Below are positions 1 through 6,626 of a stretch of 8,656 nucleotides of DNA, piece after piece (the first letter of the stretch is position 1; the number at the start of each line of letters is the position of its first letter). This DNA comes from Bacteroidota bacterium (lineage in GTDB: Bacteria > Bacteroidota > Ignavibacteria > T3Sed10-11). The notes below the pieces were generated by a model. That model made no database searches. It was not told the origin of the DNA and saw only the letters and a program-made list of their open reading frames with translations. The stretch lies in assembly GCA_007128495.1 (NCBI GenBank), contig SKXH01000199.1, positions 1 to 8,656 of the forward strand, in the 5' to 3' direction. Both the position numbers and the translations under genes were made by a program.

Positions 1-186
1 CTGCCGGTCTGGGAGGAAGCCGTGAAGCAGTATGAATTCATCGGTGGCGACATATCGCCGTTTCCGTATTTTGATTACTATAAATCGTTAGCACGGGTAC
101 GGGGAGCGCTGGCACGCGTTACCTATGCCGTTACATTTACCATTGACGAATTCGGTAAGCGCCGCAATTACGATTCGCTGCCATAA
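1..186 (+). CDS. C-terminal 61 residues of an unidentified protein (5' end outside window)
   Basis: The frame is open from the first base to a TAA stop at 184-186 and encodes 61 residues beginning LPVWEEAVKQYEF. The piece is rich in aromatic and charged residues (a PFPYFDYY patch at about residues 20-27) and ends in RRNYDSLP. It shows no membrane segment and no catalytic motif that I recognise, so I assign no family. Its stop lies 11 bases before the start of the large hydantoinase/oxoprolinase gene on the same strand, with no terminator-like hairpin between them, so the two are probably co-transcribed. That is the only hint to its role. I am fairly sure that it is coding, because of the uninterrupted frame and the tight spacing. 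Confidence 0.6.
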   Translation: MPVWEEAVKQYEFIGGDISPFPYFDYYKSLARVRGALARVTYAVTFTIDEFGKRRNYDSLP

Positions 187-197
187 CGATTCCTATT

Positions 198-3100
198 ATG
201 TCTAATAATTTAAATAATCAAACCTGGAATATCTGTGTAGACACCGGCGGTACGTTCACCGATATCCTTGCCCGTGATCCCGGCGGAACGCTTCACCGTA
301 GAAAAGTACTCAGCAGCAGCGCACTCCGCGGCAGGATACTGAACCTGATCGACAGGCAGATTATTCATATCGAACAAGCGTGGCTGGCGCCCGATAATTT
401 TGTAAAAGGTTTCAGCTTTCATCTCTTCGGACAAGAACATACAGGTGTATATATCGACTCGTTCGATGCCGCTGCGTCGATTATTACGCTTGACAAACAG
501 ATCGATGTGCCTATTCAGGAAGGTACTTCCTTTGAAGTAAGGACCACCGAAGAAGCTCCGGTACTCGGTGCACGGTTGGCGACGGGCACCCTGCCGGGCA
601 ACGATCTCCCGCCGTTGATGATACGGCTCGGCACTACCCGCGGTACGAATGCTTTGCTTGAACGCCGCGGCGCTCGTGTTGCATTTTTTATCACAGAAGG
701 ATTCGGAGATATACTGTCAATCGGTACCCAGCAGCGCCCGGAACTGTTCGCTTTGCACGTACAAAAGCCGTCGCAGTTATATGAATCTGTTATTGAAGTA
801 GAAGAGCGGATAGATACGAAGGGAAATGTTATTCAAGCTTTGAAGACCGGTACAATCGAAGCTGAAATAAAACGTATCCGCGAAGCCGGTATCTCATCGG
901 CGGCGGTTGCGTTCCTGCATAGTTACTGTAATCCCGAACATGAACAATTGTTTGCATCACTTTTGAAGGATTACGGATTCGAACATATTTCATGTTCATC
1001 CGACATTGCGCCGTTCATTAAAATTGTACCGCGCGCATCAACAACGGTGGTCAATGCATATCTCGCTGAGATCATTGAGACCTATCTGCACGCTATCGGC
1101 AAATCGGTTCAGAGTGACAGATTGTTTATTATGACCAGCGCCGGAGGATTGGTGCATGCATCATCGTACCGGGGCAAAGATAGTTTGCTGAGCGGTCCTG
1201 CGGGGGGAGTTGTCGGCGCTGCCCGGACGGGAAATAAATCGGGTTTCCAAAAAATTATCTCATTTGATATGGGAGGCACCAGCACCGACGTTGCACGATT
1301 TGACGGAGATTTTGAGTACACATTTGAATCGCGTGTCGGTGATGCACATTTGTTTGCTCCCGCACTTGCGATCGAGACGGTAGCCGCCGGCGGTGGTTCC
1401 ATTTGTGCATACGACGGACTTCGAATGACTGTCGGACCGGAAAGTGCCGGCGCAATGCCCGGTCCCGCTTGTTATGGTGCAGGCGGGCCGCTTACTATTA
1501 CCGATGTGAACCTTCTTCTCGGACGACTCGATCCGGAAAATTTCAGTATTCCTCTCTCAAGAAAAGCGGCGCAATATCGTTTGAATGAATTATGTTCCGG
1601 GATGAACTGCGAAACCGGTGACGACTCAACAACTACGGGAATTCTCGAGGGCTTGATAGAGATAGCCAATGAAAGAATGGCAGATGCCATACAAAATATT
1701 TCATTAAAAAGAGGATATGATCCTGCAAAATATGTGCTCGTTGCATTCGGCGGAGCGGGGGGACAACATGCTTGTGCAATTGCCGAAAAACTTGGAATCG
1801 AAACCGTTATCTTTCCAGCGGATGCAGGGCTGCTCAGCGCGTATGGGCTCGGCAGGGCTGTCATCGAACGGTTTTCCGGGAAACAGTACTTAAAACCGCT
1901 CCGTGTTTTAAGCCGTTATCTTCCGGATGAATGGAAGGAGCTTGACCGTGATGCAATAGAAAAAGTACGTTCGGAAGGAGTAGATAAGCGATCAATTCAA
2001 GTGCGGCGCCGTATTCTGAATCTCCGCTTTACGGGACAGGAATCCGTTCTCTCTATCGAGTGCGATAACGACACCGATATCTTTGCTGCATTTGAAGAGC
2101 GATACCGGAATTTATACGGGCATTGGATTGAGGATCGGGAGATAGAGGTCGAATCCGCACGGGTCATCGCATCGGAATTACCGGAGGATGAACACGCCGA
2201 GCACGTACCATACGAATCGTACCGTCCGGCACCTGAACGAAAACAGAATGTATGTTTTAACGGTGAGTGGATCGGTGTACCTGTCTATCAACGTCATAAA
2301 CTTAAAGCGGGAGCCCGTATCGACGGCCCGGCTATTTTGCTCGATTCTCACAGCACGTCAATAATCGAAAACGATTGGAGGCTCGAGATCAATACAGATC
2401 TCGACGGGGTAGGGAAGAAAGTTAGCCAAACGGCAGACGGAACCACACTCCCGCGGCCCGATGCTGTAATGCTCGAACTTTTCACGAGCAGATTTCAAAC
2501 CATTGCCGGGGAGATGGGCGCAATACTCCAACGAACTGCGTTATCGGTTAACGTTAAAGAGCGTCTGGATTTTTCATGTGCGCTGCTCGATCCGGACGGC
2601 GAACTTGTTGTGAATGCACCGCACATTCCGGTTCATCTGGGATCGCTCGGTATGTGTGTCCGGCGGTTATGTGAGGTGTTGCCAATGGAACCGGGCGATG
2701 TGGTCGTGACGAATCACCCTGCATACGGCGGTTCTCATTTGCCCGATGTTACTGTTGTTACACCGGTATTTACGGACGATAAAATTTTGATCGGGTATGT
2801 TGCAAGCAGAGCACATCACGGCGAGATCGGCGGCTCGGTGCCCGGTTCGATGCCGCCGCTTGCGCGAAACCTTGCCGGAGAGGGCGTTGTCATTCCGCCG
2901 ATGCATATAATTAAAAACGGTGAGCCGAAATGGGATGCGGTGAAGAAAATGTTAACCGGCGCGGAGTATCCCACACGCGCGCTTGCTGATAATCTTGCCG
3001 ACCTCAATGCGGCTATCGCGGCGAACCACCGGGGTGCCGCCGCCCTTCGTTTGCTTGCAGATGAAACGGGTATCGAGACGGTAATTCATTATATGCATGA

Positions 3101-3995
3101 GCTGAAAAAGTATGCGGAAGTAAGAATGCGTCAAACCCTCGTTTCGATTCCGGATGGTTGGTATGAGTCGAAAGAATATCTCGATGATGATACGCCGTTA
3201 TGTGTTAAAATACATATCAACGGGGATTCGGCTGTTATAAACTTTGACGGTTCGGGTGCAATTCACGATGGAAATCTTAATGCAACACCCGCTATTGTAA
3301 ACAGTGTGGTACTCTATGTTTTGCGGCTGCTTATTGAGGAGGAGCTTCCCCTCAATGAGGGACTTATGAAACCAATCACATTGAATATCCCCGTAGGAAT
3401 ATTAAATCCAATATTCGTTAATGATCCCGTTCAATGTCCGGCAGTTGTAGGGGGTAATGTTGAAACAAGTCAACGATTGGTCGATATATTACTTAAACCG
3501 TTCAATCGTGCGGCGTGCAGTCAGGGAACCATGAACAACGTCGTATTCGGGAACGACCGCTTCGGATATTACGAAACTATTTGTGGGGGATGTGGAGCCG
3601 GGGAGGGTTTTCACGGTGCGAGCGCGGTTCACCACCATATGACCAACACACGTATTACAGACGTGGAAGTATTCGAACATCGGTATCCGGCGCGGCTTGA
3701 GGAATTTTCAATCCGGCGTGGCTCCGGTGGTACCGGTAAATTTAACGGCGGCGACGGCGTTGTCCGCAAGATGCGGTTCCTTGAACCGCTTGCTTTATCG
3801 GTTCTTTCACAGCACCGTACTTCCGGTCCATACGGACTCAATGGCGGCGGCGCCGGAAAACCCGGAAGACAATATATCCTTCGAAAAGACGGCACGGTCG
3901 TCAATTTAAAATCTATTGACGGCAGCGAGGTTGGGCCGGGAGATTGTTTTATCGTTGAAACCCCGGGAGGAGGGGGATGGGGTGAGGTGAGGTGA
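198..3995 (+). CDS. Fused hydantoinase A/B (5-oxoprolinase-type) ATP-dependent amidohydrolase
   Basis: This 1265-residue cytosolic-type protein has no signal peptide and joins both halves of the hydantoinase/oxoprolinase family. The HyuA half (about residues 10-735) has the ASKHA-type phosphate motifs GGTFTD (17-22), GTTRGTNALLE (145-155) and DMGGTSTDV (357-365), and a late glycine-rich AFGGAGG (516-522). The HyuB half starts at about residue 755, with AVMLELFTSRFQTIAGEMG, TNHPAYGGSHLPD (838-850), SRAHHGEIGG (870-879) and a typical TPGGGGWG tail (1255-1262). Family members cleave a cyclic amide with ATP; the best-known reaction is 5-oxo-L-proline to L-glutamate. The length fits single-chain 5-oxoprolinases. 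A segment at about residues 68-130, between the first and second motifs, is absent from animal 5-oxoprolinase but matches my recollection of a bacterial subclade, so another lactam or hydantoin substrate is possible. The start is the first ATG after the upstream stop, with no clear Shine-Dalgarno. The last codons lie inside a GGTGA repeat. Confidence 0.93.
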   Translation: MSNNLNNQTWNICVDTGGTFTDILARDPGGTLHRRKVLSSSALRGRILNLIDRQIIHIEQAWLAPDNFVKGFSFHLFGQEHTGVYIDSFDAAASIITLDKQIDVPIQEGTSFEVRTTEEAPVLGARLATGTLPGNDLPPLMIRLGTTRGTNALLERRGARVAFFITEGFGDILSIGTQQRPELFALHVQKPSQLYESVIEVEERIDTKGNVIQALKTGTIEAEIKRIREAGISSAAVAFLHSYCNPEHEQLFASLLKDYGFEHISCSSDIAPFIKIVPRASTTVVNAYLAEIIETYLHAIGKSVQSDRLFIMTSAGGLVHASSYRGKDSLLSGPAGGVVGAARTGNKSGFQKIISFDMGGTSTDVARFDGDFEYTFESRVGDAHLFAPALAIETVAAGGGSICAYDGLRMTVGPESAGAMPGPACYGAGGPLTITDVNLLLGRLDPENFSIPLSRKAAQYRLNELCSGMNCETGDDSTTTGILEGLIEIANERMADAIQNISLKRGYDPAKYVLVAFGGAGGQHACAIAEKLGIETVIFPADAGLLSAYGLGRAVIERFSGKQYLKPLRVLSRYLPDEWKELDRDAIEKVRSEGVDKRSIQVRRRILNLRFTGQESVLSIECDNDTDIFAAFEERYRNLYGHWIEDREIEVESARVIASELPEDEHAEHVPYESYRPAPERKQNVCFNGEWIGVPVYQRHKLKAGARIDGPAILLDSHSTSIIENDWRLEINTDLDGVGKKVSQTADGTTLPRPDAVMLELFTSRFQTIAGEMGAILQRTALSVNVKERLDFSCALLDPDGELVVNAPHIPVHLGSLGMCVRRLCEVLPMEPGDVVVTNHPAYGGSHLPDVTVVTPVFTDDKILIGYVASRAHHGEIGGSVPGSMPPLARNLAGEGVVIPPMHIIKNGEPKWDAVKKMLTGAEYPTRALADNLADLNAAIAANHRGAAALRLLADETGIETVIHYMHELKKYAEVRMRQTLVSIPDGWYESKEYLDDDTPLCVKIHINGDSAVINFDGSGAIHDGNLNATPAIVNSVVLYVLRLLIEEELPLNEGLMKPITLNIPVGILNPIFVNDPVQCPAVVGGNVETSQRLVDILLKPFNRAACSQGTMNNVVFGNDRFGYYETICGGCGAGEGFHGASAVHHHMTNTRITDVEVFEHRYPARLEEFSIRRGSGGTGKFNGGDGVVRKMRFLEPLALSVLSQHRTSGPYGLNGGGAGKPGRQYILRKDGTVVNLKSIDGSEVGPGDCFIVETPGGGGWGEVR

Positions 3996-4029
3996 GAGGT
4001 GAATAGTGAAAAGTGAATAGGGAATAGTG
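3981..4029. repeat. GGTGA / GTGAATAG degenerate simple repeat
   Basis: Three perfect tandem GGTGA units (3981-3995) lead into a fourth at 3998-4002 and then into degenerate purine-rich units of the type GTGAATAG, GTGAAAAG, GTGAATAG and GGAATAGTG. The first three units lie inside the oxoprolinase reading frame and supply its stop codon. The strong strand bias (almost no C over about 50 bases) and the drifting unit suggest slipped-strand expansion or a dispersed repeat family. No coding or terminator structure is visible in it. Confidence 0.7.
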
Positions 4030-4070
4030 TCTAAACAGTAAAATCCTTGCACAAAAAGCAAAAAAATAGT

Positions 4071-4234
4071 AACCACTAAAGGCACGAAGGGATACACGAA
4101 GAACACGCCTGCGTGCCGAAACGATTGTGCAAAAAATTAAATTTTGTTGATGCACTCCGGCGTGCAGGCACGAAGAAAATTAATTAATAAAATCTTCGTG
4201 CCCTTCGTGTAATTCTTAGTGTTCTTCGTGGTTT
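4071..4234. repeat. Inverted cluster of CACGAAG heptamers (non-coding dispersed-repeat type)
   Basis: The heptamer CACGAAG occurs at 4083-4089, 4095-4101 and 4169-4175. Its complement CTTCGTG occurs at 4194-4200, 4203-4209 and 4224-4230, giving three copies in each orientation. Both outer arms carry related context: AACCACTAAAGGCACGAAGG on the left and, read on the minus strand, AACCACGAAGAACACTAAGA on the right. Between them is a second imperfect inverted pair, GCCTGCGTGCCG near 4108-4119 and CGGCGTGCAGGC near 4159-4170. The arms could fold into a long imperfect hairpin. I recall similar CACGAAG strings as dispersed intergenic repeats in many environmental bacterial genomes, but one copy in one window cannot show mobility. 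No open frame of note is present. Confidence 0.75.
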
Positions 4235-4254
4235 ACCCCGATAGCTATCGGGGT
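4235..4254. repeat. Perfect 20-bp palindrome
   Basis: The half-site ACCCCGATAG is followed directly by its exact reverse complement CTATCGGGGT. As RNA it could form a short hairpin with a four-base loop around TAGC. The downstream bases (TTGGTTGCGG) are not a clean T-run, so an intrinsic terminator is only weakly supported. As duplex DNA it could be a binding site for a dimeric protein or part of the adjoining repeat cassette. It lies 63 bases upstream of the transporter start. Confidence 0.8.
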
Positions 4255-4260
4255 TTGGTT

Positions 4261-4273
4261 GCGGCTTCGCCGC
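4261..4273. repeat. GC-rich mini-hairpin GCGGC-TTC-GCCGC
   Basis: A perfect five-base GC stem encloses a three-base TTC loop, starting six bases after the 20-bp palindrome. The two hairpins in tandem close the repeat-rich spacer. The sequence after it is TTAGGCAATAATC and not a T-tract, so this is not a standard rho-independent terminator. It may be part of the dispersed repeat or act as an mRNA-stabilising or transcript-ending structure. Confidence 0.55.
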
Positions 4274-4279
4274 GTTAGG

Positions 4280-4311
4280 CAATAATCAATAATAAATAAA
4301 CAATAATCAAT
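4280..4311. repeat. 11-bp direct repeat CAATAATCAAT with 21-bp period
   Basis: Identical 11-mers lie at 4280-4290 and 4301-4311, starting 21 bases apart, which is two helical turns. They are separated by another AATAAATAAA stretch, so low-complexity drift is a real alternative. The second copy ends six bases before the transporter ATG and occupies the place where a ribosome site would be. If functional, it could be a tandem operator in the promoter or leader of the transporter, but no regulator is encoded nearby to support that. Confidence 0.4.
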
Positions 4312-4317
4312 CGAACA

Positions 4318-5634
4318 ATGGTATTTAAATCCCGCGTACTCAGTATTTTATTTTGGTCGGTAATAGCGGCGGCGTTTATCGGGCCGGGAACGGTTACGAC
4401 CGCTGCATCGGCGGGAGCGGCATACCGGTACGATTTGCTCTGGGCGCTTGTCTTTTCGGTGATCGCTACGCTCGTACTTCAGGAGGCAAGCTCCCGGCTG
4501 ACTATTGTGTCCGGTAAAAATCTCGGTGAGGCAATTCGAACACAGTATTTTGATTCTTCCCGCCTGTGGTTTCTCCCGTCGTTTGTATTTGTCGCAATAT
4601 TCACCGGTTGTTTAGCGTACGAAGCAGGTAATATTTTGGGCGCCGTTGCCGGGATGCTGCTCATAGTTAATCTTCCATCATACATATTGATACTCATTAT
4701 CGGATCCGTCGCCGCGGTCTTATTGTACACCGGTTCAACAAAAACGGTTGTTCGCGTGCTTGGCGGCGTTGTCGGAATAATGGGAGTCAGTTTTTTAACC
4801 ACTGCCATTATGCTGAGACCGTCGCCGGCTGAGTTATTTACCGGGGGATTTATACCGTCCTTTCCCTCGGGCTCCGGATTGCTGATTCTCGGATTGATCG
4901 GGACCACTGTGGTGCCGTATAATCTGTTTCTCGGATCGGGGATTTCACGCGGCCACACATTAAGCGAGATGCGTTTCGGATTGACCGTTGCTGTCCTGCT
5001 CGGCGGGATTGTATCTATGGCGGTTCTCGTTGTCGGGGCAGCGATAGCCGGTCCGTTTAGTTATGAATTTTTATCGGAGACGTTATCCGTACAGCTCGGA
5101 CCGGCGGCGGGGGTACTTCTCGGTATCGGATTATTCGCGGCAGGGCTTACCTCTGCAATGACCGCGCCGCTTGCCGCCGCTATAACCGCCCGGAGTATAC
5201 TTGCTGCTTCGAACGATACACGATGGAGCGCATCTTCATTCCGGTATCGTATTAGTTGGGGAATCGTTCTCGGCACGGGTTTACTGTTCGGGCTTACAAA
5301 GGTGCAGCCCGTTCCGGCGATCATTCTTGCCCAGGCGTTGAACGGGATCGTGCTGCCGTTTGCTGCCGTTTTTCTTCTTATTGCCGTAAACGACCGTGCA
5401 TTAATGGGGAGTGCCGGATTAAATAGCGGACTGAAAAATATTGTTATGTGTCTCGTTGTATTCACTACAATTGTGCTGGGGGTCACAAATGTTTCCCGCG
5501 CCGCTGCAAATGCTTTTGGATTTGCCGTTGAAAATGAGACGTATCTTCTCGTAACCGCCCTCGGGATATCAATACTTCTGGCGGTGCCGGTGTGGAGGAT
5601 CATATTGCGCCGGCGAAAAAGATTGTTGAAATAG
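4318..5634 (+). CDS. Divergent NRAMP-family membrane transporter lacking the canonical metal-site motifs
   Basis: This 438-residue, strongly hydrophobic protein has about 11 predicted membrane helices and a basic cytoplasmic tail (RRRKRLLK). Its order of motifs fits the LeuT-fold NRAMP family: a glycine-rich break in helix 1 (GPGTVTTAASAGA, 22-34), LQEASSRL after helix 2 (54-61), a helix-6 break GTTVVPYNLFLGSG (195-208), a helix-8 motif GLFAAGLTSAMTAPLA (271-286) and a helix-10 motif AQALNGIVLPFA (338-349). Classical members carry DPGN in helix 1 and MPHN in helix 6, which coordinate Mn2+ or Fe2+. Here the Asp and Asn of DPGN are gone, and Met-Pro-His reads Val-Pro-Tyr. The fold assignment is firm; the substrate is unknown and could be another cation. 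The gene stands alone between two spacers, has no evident Shine-Dalgarno and starts at an ATG after an AT-rich leader. Confidence 0.85.
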   Translation: MVFKSRVLSILFWSVIAAAFIGPGTVTTAASAGAAYRYDLLWALVFSVIATLVLQEASSRLTIVSGKNLGEAIRTQYFDSSRLWFLPSFVFVAIFTGCLAYEAGNILGAVAGMLLIVNLPSYILILIIGSVAAVLLYTGSTKTVVRVLGGVVGIMGVSFLTTAIMLRPSPAELFTGGFIPSFPSGSGLLILGLIGTTVVPYNLFLGSGISRGHTLSEMRFGLTVAVLLGGIVSMAVLVVGAAIAGPFSYEFLSETLSVQLGPAAGVLLGIGLFAAGLTSAMTAPLAAAITARSILAASNDTRWSASSFRYRISWGIVLGTGLLFGLTKVQPVPAIILAQALNGIVLPFAAVFLLIAVNDRALMGSAGLNSGLKNIVMCLVVFTTIVLGVTNVSRAAANAFGFAVENETYLLVTALGISILLAVPVWRIILRRRKRLLK

Positions 5635-5742
5635 GGTAAAAATAACAATCCCACCTGCTAAATTCTTCAAAAGGAATTATTCGAACAAAATATTTATTAT
5701 CGATTTTGTGCAGGATTCATTAATAATTTTTAACATGCGCAC

Positions 5743-5757
5743 TGGCACAATAGTTGA
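5743..5757 (+). promoter_or_regulatory. Candidate sigma-54 (-24/-12) promoter
   Basis: The string TGGCACAATAGTTGA matches the sigma-54 consensus TGGCAC-N5-TTGC. The GG and the following TTG have the required spacing (ten bases between GG and the -12 dinucleotide), but the -12 element reads GA and not GC. The predicted transcript would start near 5769, about 22 bases before the HAD-like gene, which is a sensible leader. No enhancer-binding activator or its site is visible in the window. The -12 change is a weakness, and chance cannot be excluded. Confidence 0.45.
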
Positions 5758-5790
5758 GTCTGTATAAAATAAAACGATAACTAAAGTTAA

Positions 5791-6279
5791 ATGATAATGA
5801 AGGTGATTTTCTTAGATATTGAAGGAGTCCTTGTCACAAGCCGGAACACCAGTAATGTAGCGACGATTGATTCCGGTACAGCGGTTCAGCCGGATATATT
5901 TGACAAGGTAGCGGTACAAAATCTTGACCGGTTACTTAAAGAAACCGGCGCTAAGATCGTTGTGAGTTCCTTTTGGCGAATGGGCATACCAAAGGCCAAT
6001 TTAATTCTGATGCTGAAGTTAGCCGGCATTAAAAATCCGCCGGTTATTGATGTGACTCCCTTTGTATGGGATAATAATTTAAAACGTACCAACCGGGGAA
6101 AAGAGATCCTCAAGTGGTTATCCCAGCATCCATTTATTGAGGAATATGTTGTTATCGACGATTGCGGTTATGAAAAACTCGAAGGAGTACCTCCCGAACG
6201 GTATATCGAAACCACCATGCACAGCGGATTTGGTACAGAAGATGCATATCAAAAAGCTGTGGAAATTTTGCGGGATTGA
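5791..6279 (+). CDS. Small HAD-superfamily protein with Glu at the second motif-I position
   Basis: This 162-residue soluble protein has the minimal HAD hydrolase core. Motif I is FLDIEGVL (7-14) with nucleophile Asp9, motif II is VVSSFWR (57-63) with Ser59/Ser60, the motif-III lysine is probably Lys104 in NRGKEI, and motif IV is VVIDDCG (120-126) with Asp123/Asp124. It resembles the short HAD domains, without a large cap, that are annotated as HAD in Swiss Army Knife RNA-repair proteins, found alone or fused. Most HAD phosphatases have DxD in motif I; here the second Asp, the usual general acid/base, is Glu11 (codon GAA). Activity may be altered, so a phosphohydrolase is likely but not certain. 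The substrate is unknown. ATG at 5791 and ATG at 5797 are both possible starts and neither has a clear Shine-Dalgarno. A sigma-54-like site lies upstream. The gene is not obviously in an operon with its neighbours. Confidence 0.82.
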   Translation: MIMKVIFLDIEGVLVTSRNTSNVATIDSGTAVQPDIFDKVAVQNLDRLLKETGAKIVVSSFWRMGIPKANLILMLKLAGIKNPPVIDVTPFVWDNNLKRTNRGKEILKWLSQHPFIEEYVVIDDCGYEKLEGVPPERYIETTMHSGFGTEDAYQKAVEILRD

Positions 6280-6392
6280 TTAATGTGCGGTGTGGTCTAC
6301 CCAACAACGCAGAGATAGCAAAACGCTTCCCTTGATTTCTTCAATAATTTTTATAACATTGAAATAATAGCACACATTCCTCATTAGGTGGA

Positions 6393-6620
6393 GTGTATTT
6401 CCGTATGCTCAATCAGTACATAAAAAGCATTTTTAGTACCAAACAACTGCAACGCGACCGGGAATCCTTCCCAAATGTACTGTTCTCCAATTTTTATGAG
6501 TTTCGTCTCTATCGTGAAGGGACATTCATCAACATCGTGCAGATCACCCGGCCGGTTATAAGCAGGAATCTCAAAATACCGCTCCTTGTTGAAAATGAAA
6601 TTATAAAATTAGAAAAGTAG
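6393..6620 (+). pseudogene. Short fragment resembling part of an N-6 DNA methylase / type IIG-like restriction protein
   Basis: The frame encodes 75 residues from GTG 6393, or 71 from ATG 6405, which has a GGAG 11 bases upstream and is the better start. Its centre, QLQRDRESFPNVLFSNFYEF followed by RLYREGTF, then LKIPLLVENEIIKLEK, resembles from memory a segment in the N-terminal part of large N-6 methylase/restriction proteins of about 1000 residues: a run of the type PNLILTNFYEFRLYRNG, then a VENE-like stretch before the methylase domain. The nuclease-like residues expected before it and the methylase motifs (such as NPPY) expected after it are absent here. I therefore read it as a decayed remnant. 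It could instead be an intact small protein of unknown role. It ends 6 bases before the sensor gene. Confidence 0.45.
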
Positions 6621-6626
6621 GTCTAT

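Noticed and set aside
1472..1864. 130-codon minus-strand open frame
   Set aside because: It lies opposite the strongly conserved HyuA nucleotide-binding region and is a shadow of that frame.
4071..4235. CRISPR array
   Set aside because: The repeated unit is a seven-base motif in both orientations without regular repeat length or unique spacers of constant size, and there are no cas genes.
4479..4958. 159-codon minus-strand open frame
   Set aside because: It lies wholly within the transporter gene on the other strand and its sequence looks like a shadow translation with no domain.
5061..5654. 197-codon minus-strand open frame opposite the transporter gene
   Set aside because: It is antisense to a clearly coding transmembrane protein, has no recognisable motif, and is explained by the codon pattern of the plus-strand gene.
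5661..5678. Possible terminator hairpin after the transporter (AATTCTT-CAAA-AGGAATT)
   Set aside because: The seven-pair stem is AT-rich with one wobble pair and no T-run follows, so it is unlikely to be an intrinsic terminator.
6332..6357. TTGATT and TATAAC as a -35/-10 promoter before the methylase-like fragment
   Set aside because: The spacer is only 14 bases, the region is AT-rich, and such matches are expected by chance.
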